From Phylloscopus collybita (lineage: Eukaryota; Chordata; Aves; Passeriformes; Phylloscopidae): a stretch of DNA of 64,000 nucleotides. The stretch is taken from NCBI GenBank assembly GCA_027886175.1, contig JAJNNQ010000005.1, positions 3,105,001 through 3,169,000 on the forward strand, in the 5' to 3' direction. Position 1 is the stretch's first letter. Each line of letters opens with the position of its first letter. This document shows, one piece after another, positions 1 through 11,572 of the stretch. The notes under the pieces are model-generated. The model was given only the letters and a program-made list of their open reading frames with translations. It ran no database searches and was not told the origin of the DNA. A program made the position numbers and the translations under genes.

Positions 1-3000
1 AAATGCCTTGCCTATTAAAACATGACATATTAAATCAGGTGCATCACTGTTAAGCCCCAGTTCCAGGCAGTGTTTGGCCATAAATTTCTTTCTAAAAGAC
101 AATTTTGCCTTGCAAAGTTTAAAGCTGAAAACTTGTTCGCTTCAGACAAAACATTTGGGGCAAAACAAGACAGCATTGTCAGAGTGGAACCCTAAATGAA
201 TGGATTTCTTGATCAGGGTTTGGTTTAATGTCCCTTCTTTAGTCAGACTGCTTTGCATGTGAGGTACATAAACAGTTGCAGTGTATGAAAAAGAAGGTGT
301 GACATGGAAAAGAAGAAAATAAGGAAATGAATTCTTGTCCATGTACTGAGTTTTATTCATGAAAATATCTATAAATTGTATTTTAGCATTTAGGATTCTT
401 TGAAACCTCCATTTCTTCTCCTTTTCCTGCAGATGTGTGCACAGCAGGAAACAAATGTAGGACAATTATTCCGAATATAAAATGCTTTTGCAATTAGTAC
501 AGGCACTGTAAAGAAAAGGTGCTATTTTAAAAAATCAGCTCTCATCTTTATCTAAATGCTGAGGTCTTCAATTCTTCCAGCACAAATCTGCAGACAATTT
601 TTTTTTTTTTCTGTAGTTTTTGGAAAATATATCTAAGTGCCTAAATTAATCCCCATTATTTCTTTCAAGTGCTACTTAAGTGAGGTCGAGAGCAGTCTGA
701 GGCAAACACTTGAGGAACCCGGGTGTCTCTCTGTCACTCAAAGTTAATGTGTTTGCAAAGAGATGGAGCAGCTCGCTGATTTAGTCACAAATACATCCCC
801 ACAATCCACTTTTCCCCTTTTCCTATTGCCAGGCAGCTGTGCAGTGCAATATCTGGTGTGGCAAGAGAAGGAAATGCTCTGCCCACGTTGCCTTCCCCAG
901 AGTTTGGGTTTTTCTGTCACCCGAGCACGAGGCAGAGCTGATGATGGAAACCATGGCAGCTCCTGCTGGATGAAAAGGAATGACAGTTGTGGCATTATTT
1001 CACTGGAACAAGATCAAGATTTATCATGATTTTTGTTGCTTATAGTTCATAAATATTATTTACTGCTGCAGTAGCGAGCAGGAAGATGCCTAAAATAAGA
1101 TGGGAAAGGTAATGATGTCCTAAGCAGCTGGAATAACAAGAAACAGGAGAGACAAGAAACTGAGGTAGAATTTTGACGCAGGTAACCACGACGAAGATAA
1201 TTAGGGACAAAAGACCCCACAACTGAGAGAGCCTTAGCCTGCCTGTTCCTGCCAGTGCTTGCTACCTCAGAGATGTAATTCAGAAAGAACCAGGGTGAAA
1301 TCTAGAGAGGCTGGGACACCGTGCTGGGACTGCAGGAGTGAGACTGAGTAATGTGCTGGCTGGCTGCTTCTGGCTCCTCGCTCAAAGCTCACTGTCTGCT
1401 CCTACTTGCACGTGGAATATTTTTCTTTCCCTGGGCTTGCTGGCAGCATTACACATGCACCTCGTGTCACTGGGCTGCCTCTGCTTTGCTTTTCCTCCTC
1501 CTGCATCATCTCTTATATTCTGGGGAAGATTATTTTGAGGTCCAAATCACAGGGCAGAAATCAGCTCCCATTCCCTCCAGTCAGCCTCAGTGCCATCCCC
1601 GGAGCAGGAGCACGGGTTCCTTGTTCAAGCTTGGGTTTTTGCTTCTACAAACTGCTGGGAATACCTGAGGGAGGTAAAGCAGCTCTGCAATAATCAGGGT
1701 TGCTCAGAGACACAGTGGTCGAACCAGCCAGAGCTTCCTTGTGGTGCCTGCCTCTGCTGCTCCCCATGCCCCGAGACACGAACACTGCTCCCCATCACTT
1801 CATTCTGATTATTCTGGGGGCATCTTCTCAGGTGCAACATGCAGAGAGGATGCACTGAGGGGTTAGAGCTCATTTTCAGAGCCAAATGCCTGCTTTTAAT
1901 CCCACACCTGCACGATCTGCACATTCCTGTGTGTACGTGCCTGTGCAGTGCATGTTTAAAATCCTCTCCAAAGTCCATAGCCAGGAGGACAGGCTGTCAA
2001 CTGTTGAACTAATCGAAGCCCCAGCTTTCACTAAAATTCCTCTGAAGTTTGGGTCACCTTCATTTCACATCAGCCCTTCCCTAACCTGGATATAGCTCTG
2101 CTTAATTACAAGTCGGGGCTGTTTGAAGTAGTTGGGAAATTATTTATGCCTGATAGCTGGGATTTCCTAAGAAGCCCGAGAAAGTTGGGCATTAAAATCT
2201 AATCAGACTTTAATGGAAACCAGGTACTTCAACACAATGAATAGTTCAAGCTTACAGAAAATCCTCCAGACTACAAACGAGGCTAACAGCTCCAAAATGT
2301 GTGCAGGGAGAGCTCTGCCTCCTGCTGCAGATGCCATTGGAAAGATTGAGGTTGTTTTCCAAAATACACAGTGGAGGAAAACAAGCATATAAACATAATA
2401 ATGGCAGCCTATGAAAAATATAGCCAGGGAAATTTCTTTTCACTTTATTCCCAGCAAATGGGGAGAGTGTCAGTAGCTTTTCCCTCAACCCTCCAAGATT
2501 GAATTTTGCAGGGCCCTTTTTTTTTTTTTTTCTTTTCCAAAATGTTCTGTTCTTTGATCCTAAAGGAATCTTTAATCAAGTAAAAATGACACCTGGATTT
2601 ACAGTTTCTTCCCTTCCCCCTCCCCCAGTTTCCTCTTCTTCCTTTTTTTGGATAAGGCTGAGTTTATTCTGAGATGCCTTAGAAAAAAAACCCTGTGTCT
2701 GATATTGGTTTTTTTGGTGGGGGGTTTCATCCATTTTCTGAGAGTGTTAAGGAGGTGCTGGCAAATTTTCTGGCATCCACAGGCAAGAGATGTATAAAAA
2801 TGACCCAAAATGGAAATGCTGATGTTGATGGCAATAATTTTTAATGGAACAACTAAGGTCAGTGAAATAACTCAGCAGAATGGCTGTAATGCTTTATTAC
2901 TCTCACAGTCTGGTATAATCTTAATTTCAAATGTGCAAGAACATATAGCAGTTAATGGAAAGGGTCTAATTCTTGCTCCATTAGTTTTACCTCACTGAGT

Positions 3001-4280
3001 TAACAGAAATCAGCTGATAATTTACCTTGGGATTCAGAGGGAGATAGGCCCAATCCATATTAATGGAAATGAGAGGAGAATCAGGCTAAAAGTCTGGGGG
3101 GGTTTAAGCAAATTGTTTCTATAACTATTATATACATTTTCATTAATTGTGCTTGGAAGCAGAGCCTCTGTGATAAAATCTTCCCAGGGAGCCTTCCTTA
3201 CCTGTTCATCTTCTCAGGGTTTGAAAAATAGGCCCCTTCTATTTCCAAACAATGTGCAGTAGTTCAATGTCACAGACAAATGTGGGCTGCAATATTTAGA
3301 CATAAATTATAACATCCTGGAGCCCTAAATGGGGAGGAACAGGCAGAGTGTTTCCAATTCATTGGAGGTATGATCTGAGTGCATCCATGCTGAATTCCTG
3401 ATGAGTCCATTCCCCTTCCAGCATCCATGTTCTCACAAGAGGTTGGATTAAGCATTCTGATCAGTTTTGTTTAAATCTTTGAATGGGTATTTTTTAAACC
3501 CACTCAGGTGTTTTGGAAGAGAGGGTTGAGGCTTTGGAGGAACATCTTCTGACAGCAAGGAGAACTGGCAGTACCAAACCTCCCCCTGGTGTGAATCTGC
3601 TGGGCTGCACGTGGTTATTGGGATTTGTGCCAGCTCCAGACCCTGCATTTGGGTTTGAAATATGAAGGACAAGAGTGTGGCGTGGTTGCAGGGCTCAGGA
3701 TCAGAGCAGCCTGAGCCCATGGCATCTCTGCTGAGCCACAGCAGGCCACAGTCCTGTGAACTTCAGGGAATCAGTCCAAAAAAATCCTCAGAACCACTGG
3801 AGTGGCCGAGGGGTCACTCAATTGGGCATGAAGAGCTGGGATTTGGCTGTTCCTGCCCTGGATTCACTCCCATCTCAGTGCCCTCCTTGCACCTCCACCA
3901 CTGTCTCCTCTGCTCTGATGAGCTTTCAGCTGACCATTCTCAGATCTCTCCTTCCTTGGTTTCCTTCTGCTTTTCCATCAACAGCTCATTTTGATTTGCT
4001 CCCTGAGCCTGGGGAGAATCTCCTTTCATCACACACAAAACATTGGGTGCTGTGTTCCCTCCCTTCCTGGGGCACACACTCCAAGGCTGCACTTCTGAAT
4101 GGAGCACAGAACTGAGAGAAGGGAAAATCAAGGAAAATACAGAAAATGAAGAGTTGTCTTTGGGCAGATCTGGCAGGTGCACACCTTTGTTTTTAGTTTT
4201 TCCCCTCTAATGTTGCTGTTGCTGACTATAACTAACTTGGCATTCACCAGTTGTTTTCCCAATGTTCTTCTGTTTTTAAG
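1..4280. other. Non-coding stretch without recognised gene
   Basis: I see no gene and no recognisable transposon here. The sequence is AT-rich with interspersed GC-rich patches. Open frames on both strands are 60-120 codons, overlap each other and show no recognisable domain. Homopolymer T tracts occur at about 598-610 and 2517-2531. Old, unrecognisable repeats cannot be excluded. Confidence 0.7.
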
Positions 4281-4412
4281 AACACTACAACCTGTGTAGA
4301 CTTTGGAACTGCTGAACCCAAATCCACCACCTCATCAGAAAACTTGGAATTAAAAGTGGCCCTTGCAAAGTCCTTAAACGCCTCCTTCCAGTGTCACTCC
4401 AAAGGTGGATCT
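4281..4412 (+). other. Candidate exon 1 of a short in-phase chain
   Basis: The segment is preceded by a strong acceptor-like pyrimidine tract ending TTTTTAAG at 4280 and followed by GTAAGT at 4413-4418. It is 132 nt long, 44 codons, and open in one frame that starts at its first base. The conceptual peptide begins NTTTCVDFGTAEPK and ends QCHSKGGS; I recognise no family in it. It is the first of three or four exon-like pieces that stay in phase when joined (see 4968, 5202 and 5349). Chance remains a serious explanation, because such pieces occur at a high background rate in non-coding DNA. Confidence 0.22.
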
Positions 4413-4967
4413 GTAAGTGCTGCTCTCAGCTGACACAGTCCAAACACACCACATCCCAGAATGATGGTTATCTCCACAGCTCCCCACAAACAGCCTGCAA
4501 GCACTTAACAAAATACTTGGCAACTTCAGATGGATGACGACTCCCTCTGGTTTGTAGAATTAAGCACGCGCATAAACGCTCCCAACATCAGAGCCTTAAT
4601 TTGTGTTCCTTGGAAACTGGCAAGGGGCCCATTTGCTGTGGAGCTCTAATTCCACCAGACAGGCTCTGTGCTCAGAGAAACACATTTTAAAAATGGAGTG
4701 TCTGTATTAACAAGCACTTCCATGAGCAATGAAACTAATGAAGCTTTGCTTTCTTATGGCTTTGTCTCTCGGCGCTGGATTCTCTGGTGCCCACTAAAGT
4801 GAATTCCAGCCCAAGCTTCTCACACAGAGGAGGCCTTCATAACATTCCCTTCCTGGAGAGGAGGAAAGGGACAGGACAAATGAAGGTATTACTTTTCTTC
4901 CCCCTCTGTTTTCAATACAGAAGCAGGATGTGTTCCTAATGCCAACTTTGGGTTTCTAATTTTGCAG

Positions 4968-5019
4968 AGCTTGGAGAGATCCCTTAGTTTTGAGGTGGTT
5001 GCACAGTCCCTGAGAATTG
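4968..5019 (+). other. Candidate exon 2 of the in-phase chain
   Basis: This 52-nt segment follows an acceptor-like tract ending TTTTGCAG at 4967. It is followed by GTAAGA at 5020. It starts in the phase in which the 4281-4412 segment ends and reads SLERSLSFEVVAQSLRI plus one base. The implied upstream intron is 555 bp. No family is recognised. Confidence 0.2.
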
Positions 5020-5201
5020 GTAAGAATTGGTCATGGAGCTCAAAAGCTGCATGAGGGAGGACAGGACAGGAGGAGGAGGTGGATTGAGTATGTTTTGGGG
5101 GTTTTAGGCAAACAGGATTATACTTTTTAAATTCTTGTCCAATTTCATGGTGTGTAAGGATGACAAAGCAGATGTGAAGAAAAGAGCAATTTCCATTACA
5201 G

Positions 5202-5235
5202 CATCGGGAGCTGACACTTCTCTCCTAAGACAGGT
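5202..5235 (+). other. Candidate exon 3 of the in-phase chain
   Basis: This 34-nt segment follows TTCCATTACAG (ending 5201) and is followed by GTAAGT at 5236-5241. Taking the single leftover base of the 4968-5019 segment, it continues in frame as A-SGADTSLLRQ with two bases left over. The implied upstream intron is 182 bp, which is plausible for birds. Confidence 0.18.
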
Positions 5236-5348
5236 GTAAGTAAAGTGTGTAATTAACAACCTCCACTTTATATACTACATAAATGTTCTTTGGGACATGA
5301 AAATGCAAGCTCTGCTGCCTGTTTTGTGAACAACCTGGACTTCCTCAG

Positions 5349-5421
5349 GCCCCTTCCCTGGTTATTTGTATGGGGACAACTGTATATCGTGACAAGCCAT
5401 CATTCCAGAAGGCATTTCTGA
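5349..5421 (+). other. Candidate terminal exon of the in-phase chain
   Basis: An acceptor-like CTTCCTCAG ends at 5348. With the two leftover bases from 5202-5235 the frame continues as VPLPWLFVWGQLYIV and stops at TGA 5419-5421. The acceptor is weaker than those of the preceding segments, and no polyadenylation signal was identified with confidence. Confidence 0.12.
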
Positions 5422-7078
5422 GGCAGAATGCACCCATCAGTTGAGATTTCTGTTTCAAAATGTTCAGCAGCGAGTCAGGACTGTTTGAGTCTGAAAAATG
5501 CTATTAGGCATGTTCAATATTAACATCTCTGGCTCCAGCAGGAAACCTCCCATTGATAAATAGACACTTCAGTTGAACTTGGCACAACCTTCAGTCAGCT
5601 TTGCATAGCTGGGATGATATTACAGATTGGAACAGAGGAGAATACATTAAAGATGGACCAGGTGACATCAATACAGCAACTTGCTAATTTCAACATGAAA
5701 TATTTCCCCATGAATATGGGAGTGTGTTTGCTTCAAGGATAAGGACATGTTATGTTTGAAGAGGCAATGGAAATGTAACCAAAAGCCTCCCAGAAAAAAT
5801 ACTTAGAGCTTTTTTCTCCCCTCTCTGTAATATATATTAATGATGCATTTCAAAATCTTCCACCGTTTCTTAGCTGCTTCTTTGCTTTTAAAGATGTCCC
5901 AGAAAAGTCCTCTCCTTGTACAATTTAATATATATTAAGTATTTTACTGGTATAAATCAATTAGGGCTTAACCCAAAGGCCAAAGAAATCTTCCAGGATG
6001 TACTTTAAAATTTATATGGTTTTTTAATATGCATATTTAATACTAGTGCAAAAGCATCTGAGAGAAACTAATAGGAATTAATAGCTTAGATATAATTTCA
6101 AACCCCAGGACTGAGGTGCTCTCTTAGATCAGATTCTTAAAACTAAGCTGTAATTTTATATCAAGCCCAAGGCTGCTGGCTGCAGTGTTCTGCACCAGTG
6201 TACATTCTGTATCATGAAAGCATCAGTCTCAGCTCAGCAATTCCTCCTTCTTCTTTTGTGAAAAAGGCTCATATCTGGATCAGACCTGTCCCTTTATTAT
6301 TGAGATATTACCCATTTGAGAAAGGAGATTCCTATCAAGACACAGAATATGGAAAAAGCGAGGGGGAAGGGGAGGAATGCACATGCCAGCCAAGAGATGC
6401 AGAGAGGAGAGGTTAGGGGAGGTGATGTTATCTATTAGAAGAACAAAGCAGGAGTGATACCCCTGAAAAGGCTGATAGGAAATCAATTCCATAACATGCC
6501 ATTAGTCTGTTCATATCAGACAACTTAAGCCTGGAATCTTTGCTGTGCACATAATGCAATATTCAACATTTGGAGTGTGCCCTATGCAGAAAGTAAATCA
6601 ACTGACTTTTTTTTTTCTTTTTCTTCCCCCTTTTTTTTTTTTTTTTTCTGTTACCTCCCAAGGAGAGCAGCTGTAGGAATTTGGTACTTTTGAGCCTGCA
6701 TATTCCATGCTTTAAACAAACAAGGCAGCAGCAAAGGGAGGATTTCACAGCAGAAAGATCTGTTGATCTATCAGCAGATATTCAAATAAAGCTGGGAGTA
6801 GACTTTCTCCTGATCTGGGGGATTGTAAATCTCTGAGCATTAGTGAAGAAATTTTTCTGGGTGGAAGAAATAAATCCTTCCAGCCCTCCATAAACCATGC
6901 AAAGGAGGCTTCTACCACTGCACGCCTGCTCTTAAATTTACAGTTCTAACAGGGCTAAATATAATCTATGGCTGCTGGTGGCTCTAACCACAGAATAAGT
7001 CAGTGCTTGGAGCAGGCAGGCTGTGCCATGAGCACAGGGAAATGGGATCCTGCACCCCCTGTGTGCTGAGGGGACAGG
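5422..7078. other. AT-rich non-coding stretch
   Basis: No gene or recognised transposon. Roughly 5820-6080 is markedly AT-rich, with TATATATTAA motifs. A pyrimidine tract of mostly T lies at 6607-6648. Some of the AT-rich part could be a regulatory element, but nothing in the sequence alone shows it. Confidence 0.6.
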
Positions 7079-7424
7079 TGTTGTCTGGGTTTTTGCTGTT
7101 CTCCTCCGTCTCTTTAAGAAGTTTTTCTAAGGTTTTATTTCAGCCTTCTGTGTTTATATTTTGCAATGGAGTCAGACACCATTTTTACATCAACTTTTCT
7201 TGTTATTGTAACCATCTAACCATGTTTGCAGTCTTCTCATAAGGAGGAGACTGTTGATGGGCTGTTGGGTTGCCCAGTGTGGTTGAAGAGGAAGATTTTC
7301 TTCCTCCAATCCATGGTCACTGCTGGAATTCTATAAATTCTGTTGAAGTCTGTAAATAAACTGCCTCTTTTCTGCCTTGGACATCTCAGTGTGTGAGTGC
7401 CATTTCTCTGTGTCCTGTGTGACA
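7079..7424 (+). mobile_element. Solo ERV LTR, family A, plus strand
   Basis: The element runs from TGTTGTCTGGG to GTGTGACA, so it has the TG...CA ends of a retroviral LTR. It contains TATAAA at about 7332-7337 and AATAAA at 7355-7360, the promoter and polyadenylation signals expected of an LTR. It is 346 bp and very similar along its whole length to the elements at 7709-8055 (opposite strand) and 26333-26676. The flanks GACAGG (7073-7078) and GGCAGG (7425-7430) match at five of six bases, consistent with a decayed 6-bp target duplication typical of class II (ERVK-like) elements. No internal retroviral sequence is attached. Confidence 0.88.
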
Positions 7425-7702
7425 GGCAGGGATGGATGGGAGGGTCCCAAACCCCATCACAGAGCAACAACTGCGGCACAGAGCCACCCCAGAGCCCCCA
7501 GAGCAGCAGCTGTAGGGAAGTACAAGCTGGAACCACACTGCCTGCAGCCCACGAGGTCCCACCAGCTCATAGAAAGCCCTGGCCCCTTCCTGCTGCACTT
7601 CCCAGGCAGCACCTTTGTAACACAACCCAGCACGCCTTGATTCCACCTCTCACCGCCAGCCCCTCCTCTCCCCGTGCTTGGCAGAACTTTCATTTTGCCA
7701 TC
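7425..7702. other. GC-richer spacer between two opposed LTRs
   Basis: This 278-bp segment separates the two family A LTRs. It carries no gag, pol or env similarity I can recognise, and its composition resembles the DNA just left of 7079. It is probably the original host DNA. Longer open frames crossing it run into the LTRs and are not credible genes. Confidence 0.6.
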
Positions 7703-8061
7703 CTTCCCTGTCACAATACAACACAAAGAAACAACTCACACACACTGAGATGTCCAAGGCAAAAAAAGGGGCAGTTTATTTACAGACTTCAAGATATATA
7801 GAATTCCAGCAGTGACCATGGATTGGAGGAAGAAAATCGTCCTCTCCAACCACACTGGGCAACCCAACAGCCCATCCACAGTCTCCTCCTTATGAGAAGA
7901 ATGCAAACATGGTTATACTGTTCACAATAACAAGAAAGTTGTATATTTGAAATGGTGTCTGACTCCATTGCAAAAGGTGAACACAGAAGGCTGACATAGA
8001 ACTTTAGAAAAACTTCTTAAAGAGACAGAGGAGAACAGCAAAAACCCAGACAACACTTCCC
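7703..8061 (-). mobile_element. Solo ERV LTR, family A, minus strand, with 6-bp target duplication
   Basis: The LTR itself is 7709-8055, reading on the minus strand from TGTTGTCTGGG to the end TGTGACA. It is flanked by a perfect 6-bp direct repeat CTTCCC (7703-7708 and 8056-8061). That is the signature of a complete insertion reduced to a single LTR by recombination, and the length fits class II (ERVK-like) integrases. The polyadenylation signal appears as TTTATT at 7775-7780. It lies 284 bp from a second copy in the opposite direction, so the two together form an inverted repeat. Confidence 0.93.
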
Positions 8062-10756
8062 CAACATCTTTGTGGGAAGGCGATTCTTTCCCTCAGGGCA
8101 AGCTGTGGCTCTCCCAGCCCCAGCAGGCAGCAGCTGCTTGCAGAAATAGTGACAAAATCTTGGCAAGTGCCCACCAAAAGGGATGAAAGGTGAAGCACCT
8201 CCTCCAGGACAGAGGGTAACCCCCAGTGCATCCCACACGTGCAGATTTTCCAGAAGTTTAATGAATGCAGCAGCTCTGTGTGACCCCTCCTGCATGGAGC
8301 TGGATGGAAAGCTTGGCTTTTCCTTGTGGTAAGCAAATTCTACGGATTTCCCGGGAGAGCAGCAAATTCTTCTTAAACATATCTTGCTGAGTCTCTGGAA
8401 AAAAAAAATGAGTGGTTTAAGCTGCTCCTATTTTAGCTGGAATTGTAAAGTTCTTCATCCAGCAGTTACATCAAGGGATAGGGCCTCACCTGCAAGTTTT
8501 TTTCTGGGGGGGAAGGGAAAAGTAATTATGTCTTAATAGATGAAAGGAATATTTTTTTTTTCCTATGTATTATAAGTTCATGGAGCTCTCTGACAGAGAG
8601 AGGGGATGGAGTGCGTGGGCAAGGTCTGCCACAATTCCAAGGGGAGCCCATCAGGGTCTGTTTTTATTAAGTTTAACAGCGACTATATTTCTTATGGAGT
8701 TATTTTCCTCTCCAAGGATAATTTGTCAGAATCAGACAGGCCATTCATTTCTGCCCGCTTGTAGATGCCTGGTGTGTGCTCCAGCACCCTCTCCTGAACT
8801 ACAGGGGGCTCGTAAAAACACCCCAAAGTCTCATTAATTACTAACCAATATTCCACTTGTTCTTTCCCCACACTAATATTTAGAAATAAAATTATTTTCT
8901 CCCTCTTCACTTGTCAGAATGCATTTTAATGGTCAGTCATCCACTTTGTGCAGCTCCATTCCCTAATTCTGGATTACAGAATTAGAATATTAGGCATTAT
9001 ATGATCATCACAGGAGCTTTCTCATCTTCTGGCTCCTCAGAGATGCTCTGAGATCCCAGTATGGGCTTTCATTTTCTGTGTCTGGATGAGTTCTGCTTCC
9101 CAAGGGGTTTAGGCAACAGTTTCTGGGGTTGTCAAATGCTCCCTGCCCTCCTAACAGGAATTAATTTGCTCTTTAATTAAACAGATAAATAACACACACA
9201 TCTACTGCTGCAGTATTTTTCCTCTGAGTCGTGGCTGTCAGGCTTCTGTCAGCACCTCGTCTTTAAAACCAGAATTTTCTCTGCTGATGGGAGACCTCTG
9301 AGCTCCTCTTTGAACAGATTCCCACCAGCTCAGGTTAGTCCAGATTGCCTGAAGAAATCAATTGGTCCTTACTTGGATGTAATTCATGAGGTGAAATGAA
9401 TAGGGAACAATATTAGTGAATGGCAGACTTTTGAAAGACTTTATCATTCAACATAAACTGTTTTTACTGTTAATCAAAGGAGAGCAGAATCATCATTTAC
9501 AGAAGGCAAAGCTTAAAAAAGTTCCTTTTGCTCAGAATTCACTGAAAACTTCATCTCTGTAACTCAGCAGACAACACAGACCGACTATTTCCAAAGCTCT
9601 AATCTGTCAAAAATCCTTTCCTAGATTTCCTAGAAAGGTCCTATCCTAGATTTATATAATCAGTGGTTTTCATGAGGAATGAAATCCTTATTTCCATCCA
9701 AAGGAAAAATTCCCTTCAATGTTTTGATCCCAACCTGCAGGGGGATGGTAAATGTGTGTGCACACCTTACTGAGCTCAGCCTAAACCAAGATCTAGGTCT
9801 GCAGATACTGCTCCTAAGTGTAAAACCTCATCTAAATCAGATTTTTTTAAGGCCAAGGTGATTGTTAATTTATATCTAATTAACCCAAGTTTAAATGTAT
9901 GGGCTCAAATAACTCAAATTTTTATCCAAGACTAACTTTTCATTTTCCATTCTTTCAATCCAAACAGCTGCAGAGTCAGCACTTACCCACTGGGAAACAG
10001 GGAACAAAATTTCCTGAGAACGTTTGGATAGTAAAACAGAATTCAAAATCCTTTGTATACAACATCCTTCAAAAACACTGCTGAGCACAGGGGTGTGAGG
10101 CAGCCTGGAAGCCAGGAGGTTAATCTGGTTTGTAGACACAGTCATGTGCTGGGATGGCAGGAATAAAGCCGATTAGAGAACCTTAATTGGCTCCTATCTT
10201 CATTAAGAGGGAGACTGGCCATAGAGTGGAGTGTCCCTTGAATGCTGCCCTGAGTTTATGACACAACCCTGGCTGTAAATGCTACAAAACTAAACTGTCA
10301 GGGCTGAAGTTTGATTTGAGGGCTCCGATCCCTTTGTTTGCCCATAAAGCTCTGGGTAAACTGTAGCACCGAGGAAATAAATAATGAATTCTGGCAATTA
10401 ATAATTCATCCTCTTTCTTGATCTCACTATTTCACATCCACTGACCTACCTGGCCCCCTCTAAGACTACAAAGATTCGCCGCCAGCAAATGTCTTTTAAT
10501 GGTTGCTTTTACCTCTTGTTTACCAGGATTGTTGACCCCGTGCACATCACCATAATGTAATTTTAATGGTGACTTTGTAATCAAGGAGTGTGTCTTGGAG
10601 GGAGCTGCAGCTGAGGCTCAGAGCAGCTCCCAAAGCAGCTCTGCCTGGATGCTTCCCCTCTCCTTGGATTGAGGATGGTTTCGTGTTGGGAACACACTGA
10701 GCATCCGGAGTCTGCTGGTTCCAGTGGGACTCAGAATCAGAAACATTTCCCCAAAA
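8062..10756. other. Non-coding stretch without recognised gene
   Basis: No gene, RNA or clear transposon seen. The part from 8062 to about 8340 is GC-richer; the remainder is AT-rich. The left end of the LTR annotated at 10757 is uncertain and could extend back into about 10560-10756. Confidence 0.6.
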
Positions 10757-11073
10757 CCTGTCCCAAAAGTGGGTCAGAGGAGGGGATATTCTGGTGCTGG
10801 GGTGTAGCCCTGGTTGGTGCCTGAGATGTTTTGGTTTCTCTGAAACTCTTTTCCCAGAGAGTTTTCTGTAAACAAGAGACACGTTTTTGTCACTGTAACC
10901 TGTGTTTACGTTCCTACCTGTCCCAAAAGTGGGTCAGAGGAGGGGATATTCTGGTGCTGGGGTGTAGCCCTGGTTGGTGCCTGAGTTGTTTTGGTTTCTC
11001 TGAAACTCTTTTCCCAGAGTTTTCTGTCAACAACAGACACGTTCTTGTCACTGTAACCTTTGTTTGCATTCCT
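10757..11073 (+). repeat. Two-copy tandem duplication, ~160-bp unit, inside an LTR
   Basis: Both units begin CCTGTCCCAAAAGTGGGTCA and run through the shared CTGAAACTCTTTTCCCAGAG stretch. The second unit has lost a GA dinucleotide near 11018 and differs at scattered bases. Tandem duplications of this size in the U3 part of retroviral LTRs often duplicate enhancer sites; whether that applies here is inference. Confidence 0.9.
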
Positions 11074-11274
11074 TTCCCTAGGAGGGACTTCTTCTTGCTG
11101 TCCCTCTGCTCTGACCAATGTGATTGAAGAAGTTTTGTCTTTGTGTTTCACCAATCGAATTGTTCTGTGTAAAATAGTATAAAAGGGAAGAAATTACTGA
11201 AAATAAAGAGTCATTGTCAGCCTTCTGAAGTCAGAGTCTGTATCATTGTGGTCTTTGGGGCACAGCAGGTGACA
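10757..11274 (+). mobile_element. ERV LTR, family B, with internal tandem duplication
   Basis: The element has LTR hallmarks on the plus strand: TATAAAAG at 11178-11185, AATAAA at 11202-11207, and a plausible CA-type end at CAGCAGGTGACA, about 11274. Its left part is two tandem copies of a roughly 160-bp unit, 10757-10916 and 10917 to about 11073. They differ by a few substitutions and a 2-bp deletion. The left boundary is uncertain and no target duplication was found. A minus-strand CR1 begins about 60 bp downstream. Confidence 0.7.
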
Positions 11275-11333
11275 AGCACCAAGTGTGGATCTGCCCATGG
11301 AGTCTGGCTGGGGCACACACCCCAAATATCACA

Positions 11334-11572
11334 GAACCATGGAACCTCCACAACTGGAAAATCCCTCTGAGATCACTGAGCCCAACCTCAGCACTGCCCA
11401 GGCCACCACTGACCCCTGTCCCCAAGTGCCACATCTACACTTTTGTTAATTCCCTGCAGGGATGGGGACTCCACCACTGCCTGGGCAGCTGTGCCAGGGC
11501 TGGACAAACCTTTCCATGAAGAAATCTTTCCTAATATCCATTTTAAGTCTCTCCTGGCACAAGAGATTGACT
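11334..11572 (-). mobile_element. CR1 LINE fragment (3' part), minus strand
   Basis: On the plus strand it reads from CAGAACCATGGAACC through CCCCAAGTGCCACATCTACA to CTCTCCTGGCACAA. This is the reverse complement of the 3' end of bird CR1. CR1 elements are usually 5'-truncated, and only about 240 bp are present. It lies just beyond the right end of the family B LTR. The 89-codon or shorter open frames across it have no coding value. Confidence 0.88.

Noticed and set aside
7079..8055. A complete provirus between the two family A LTRs
   Set aside because: The LTRs point in opposite directions, have separate flanking repeats and enclose only 284 bp without retroviral similarity.
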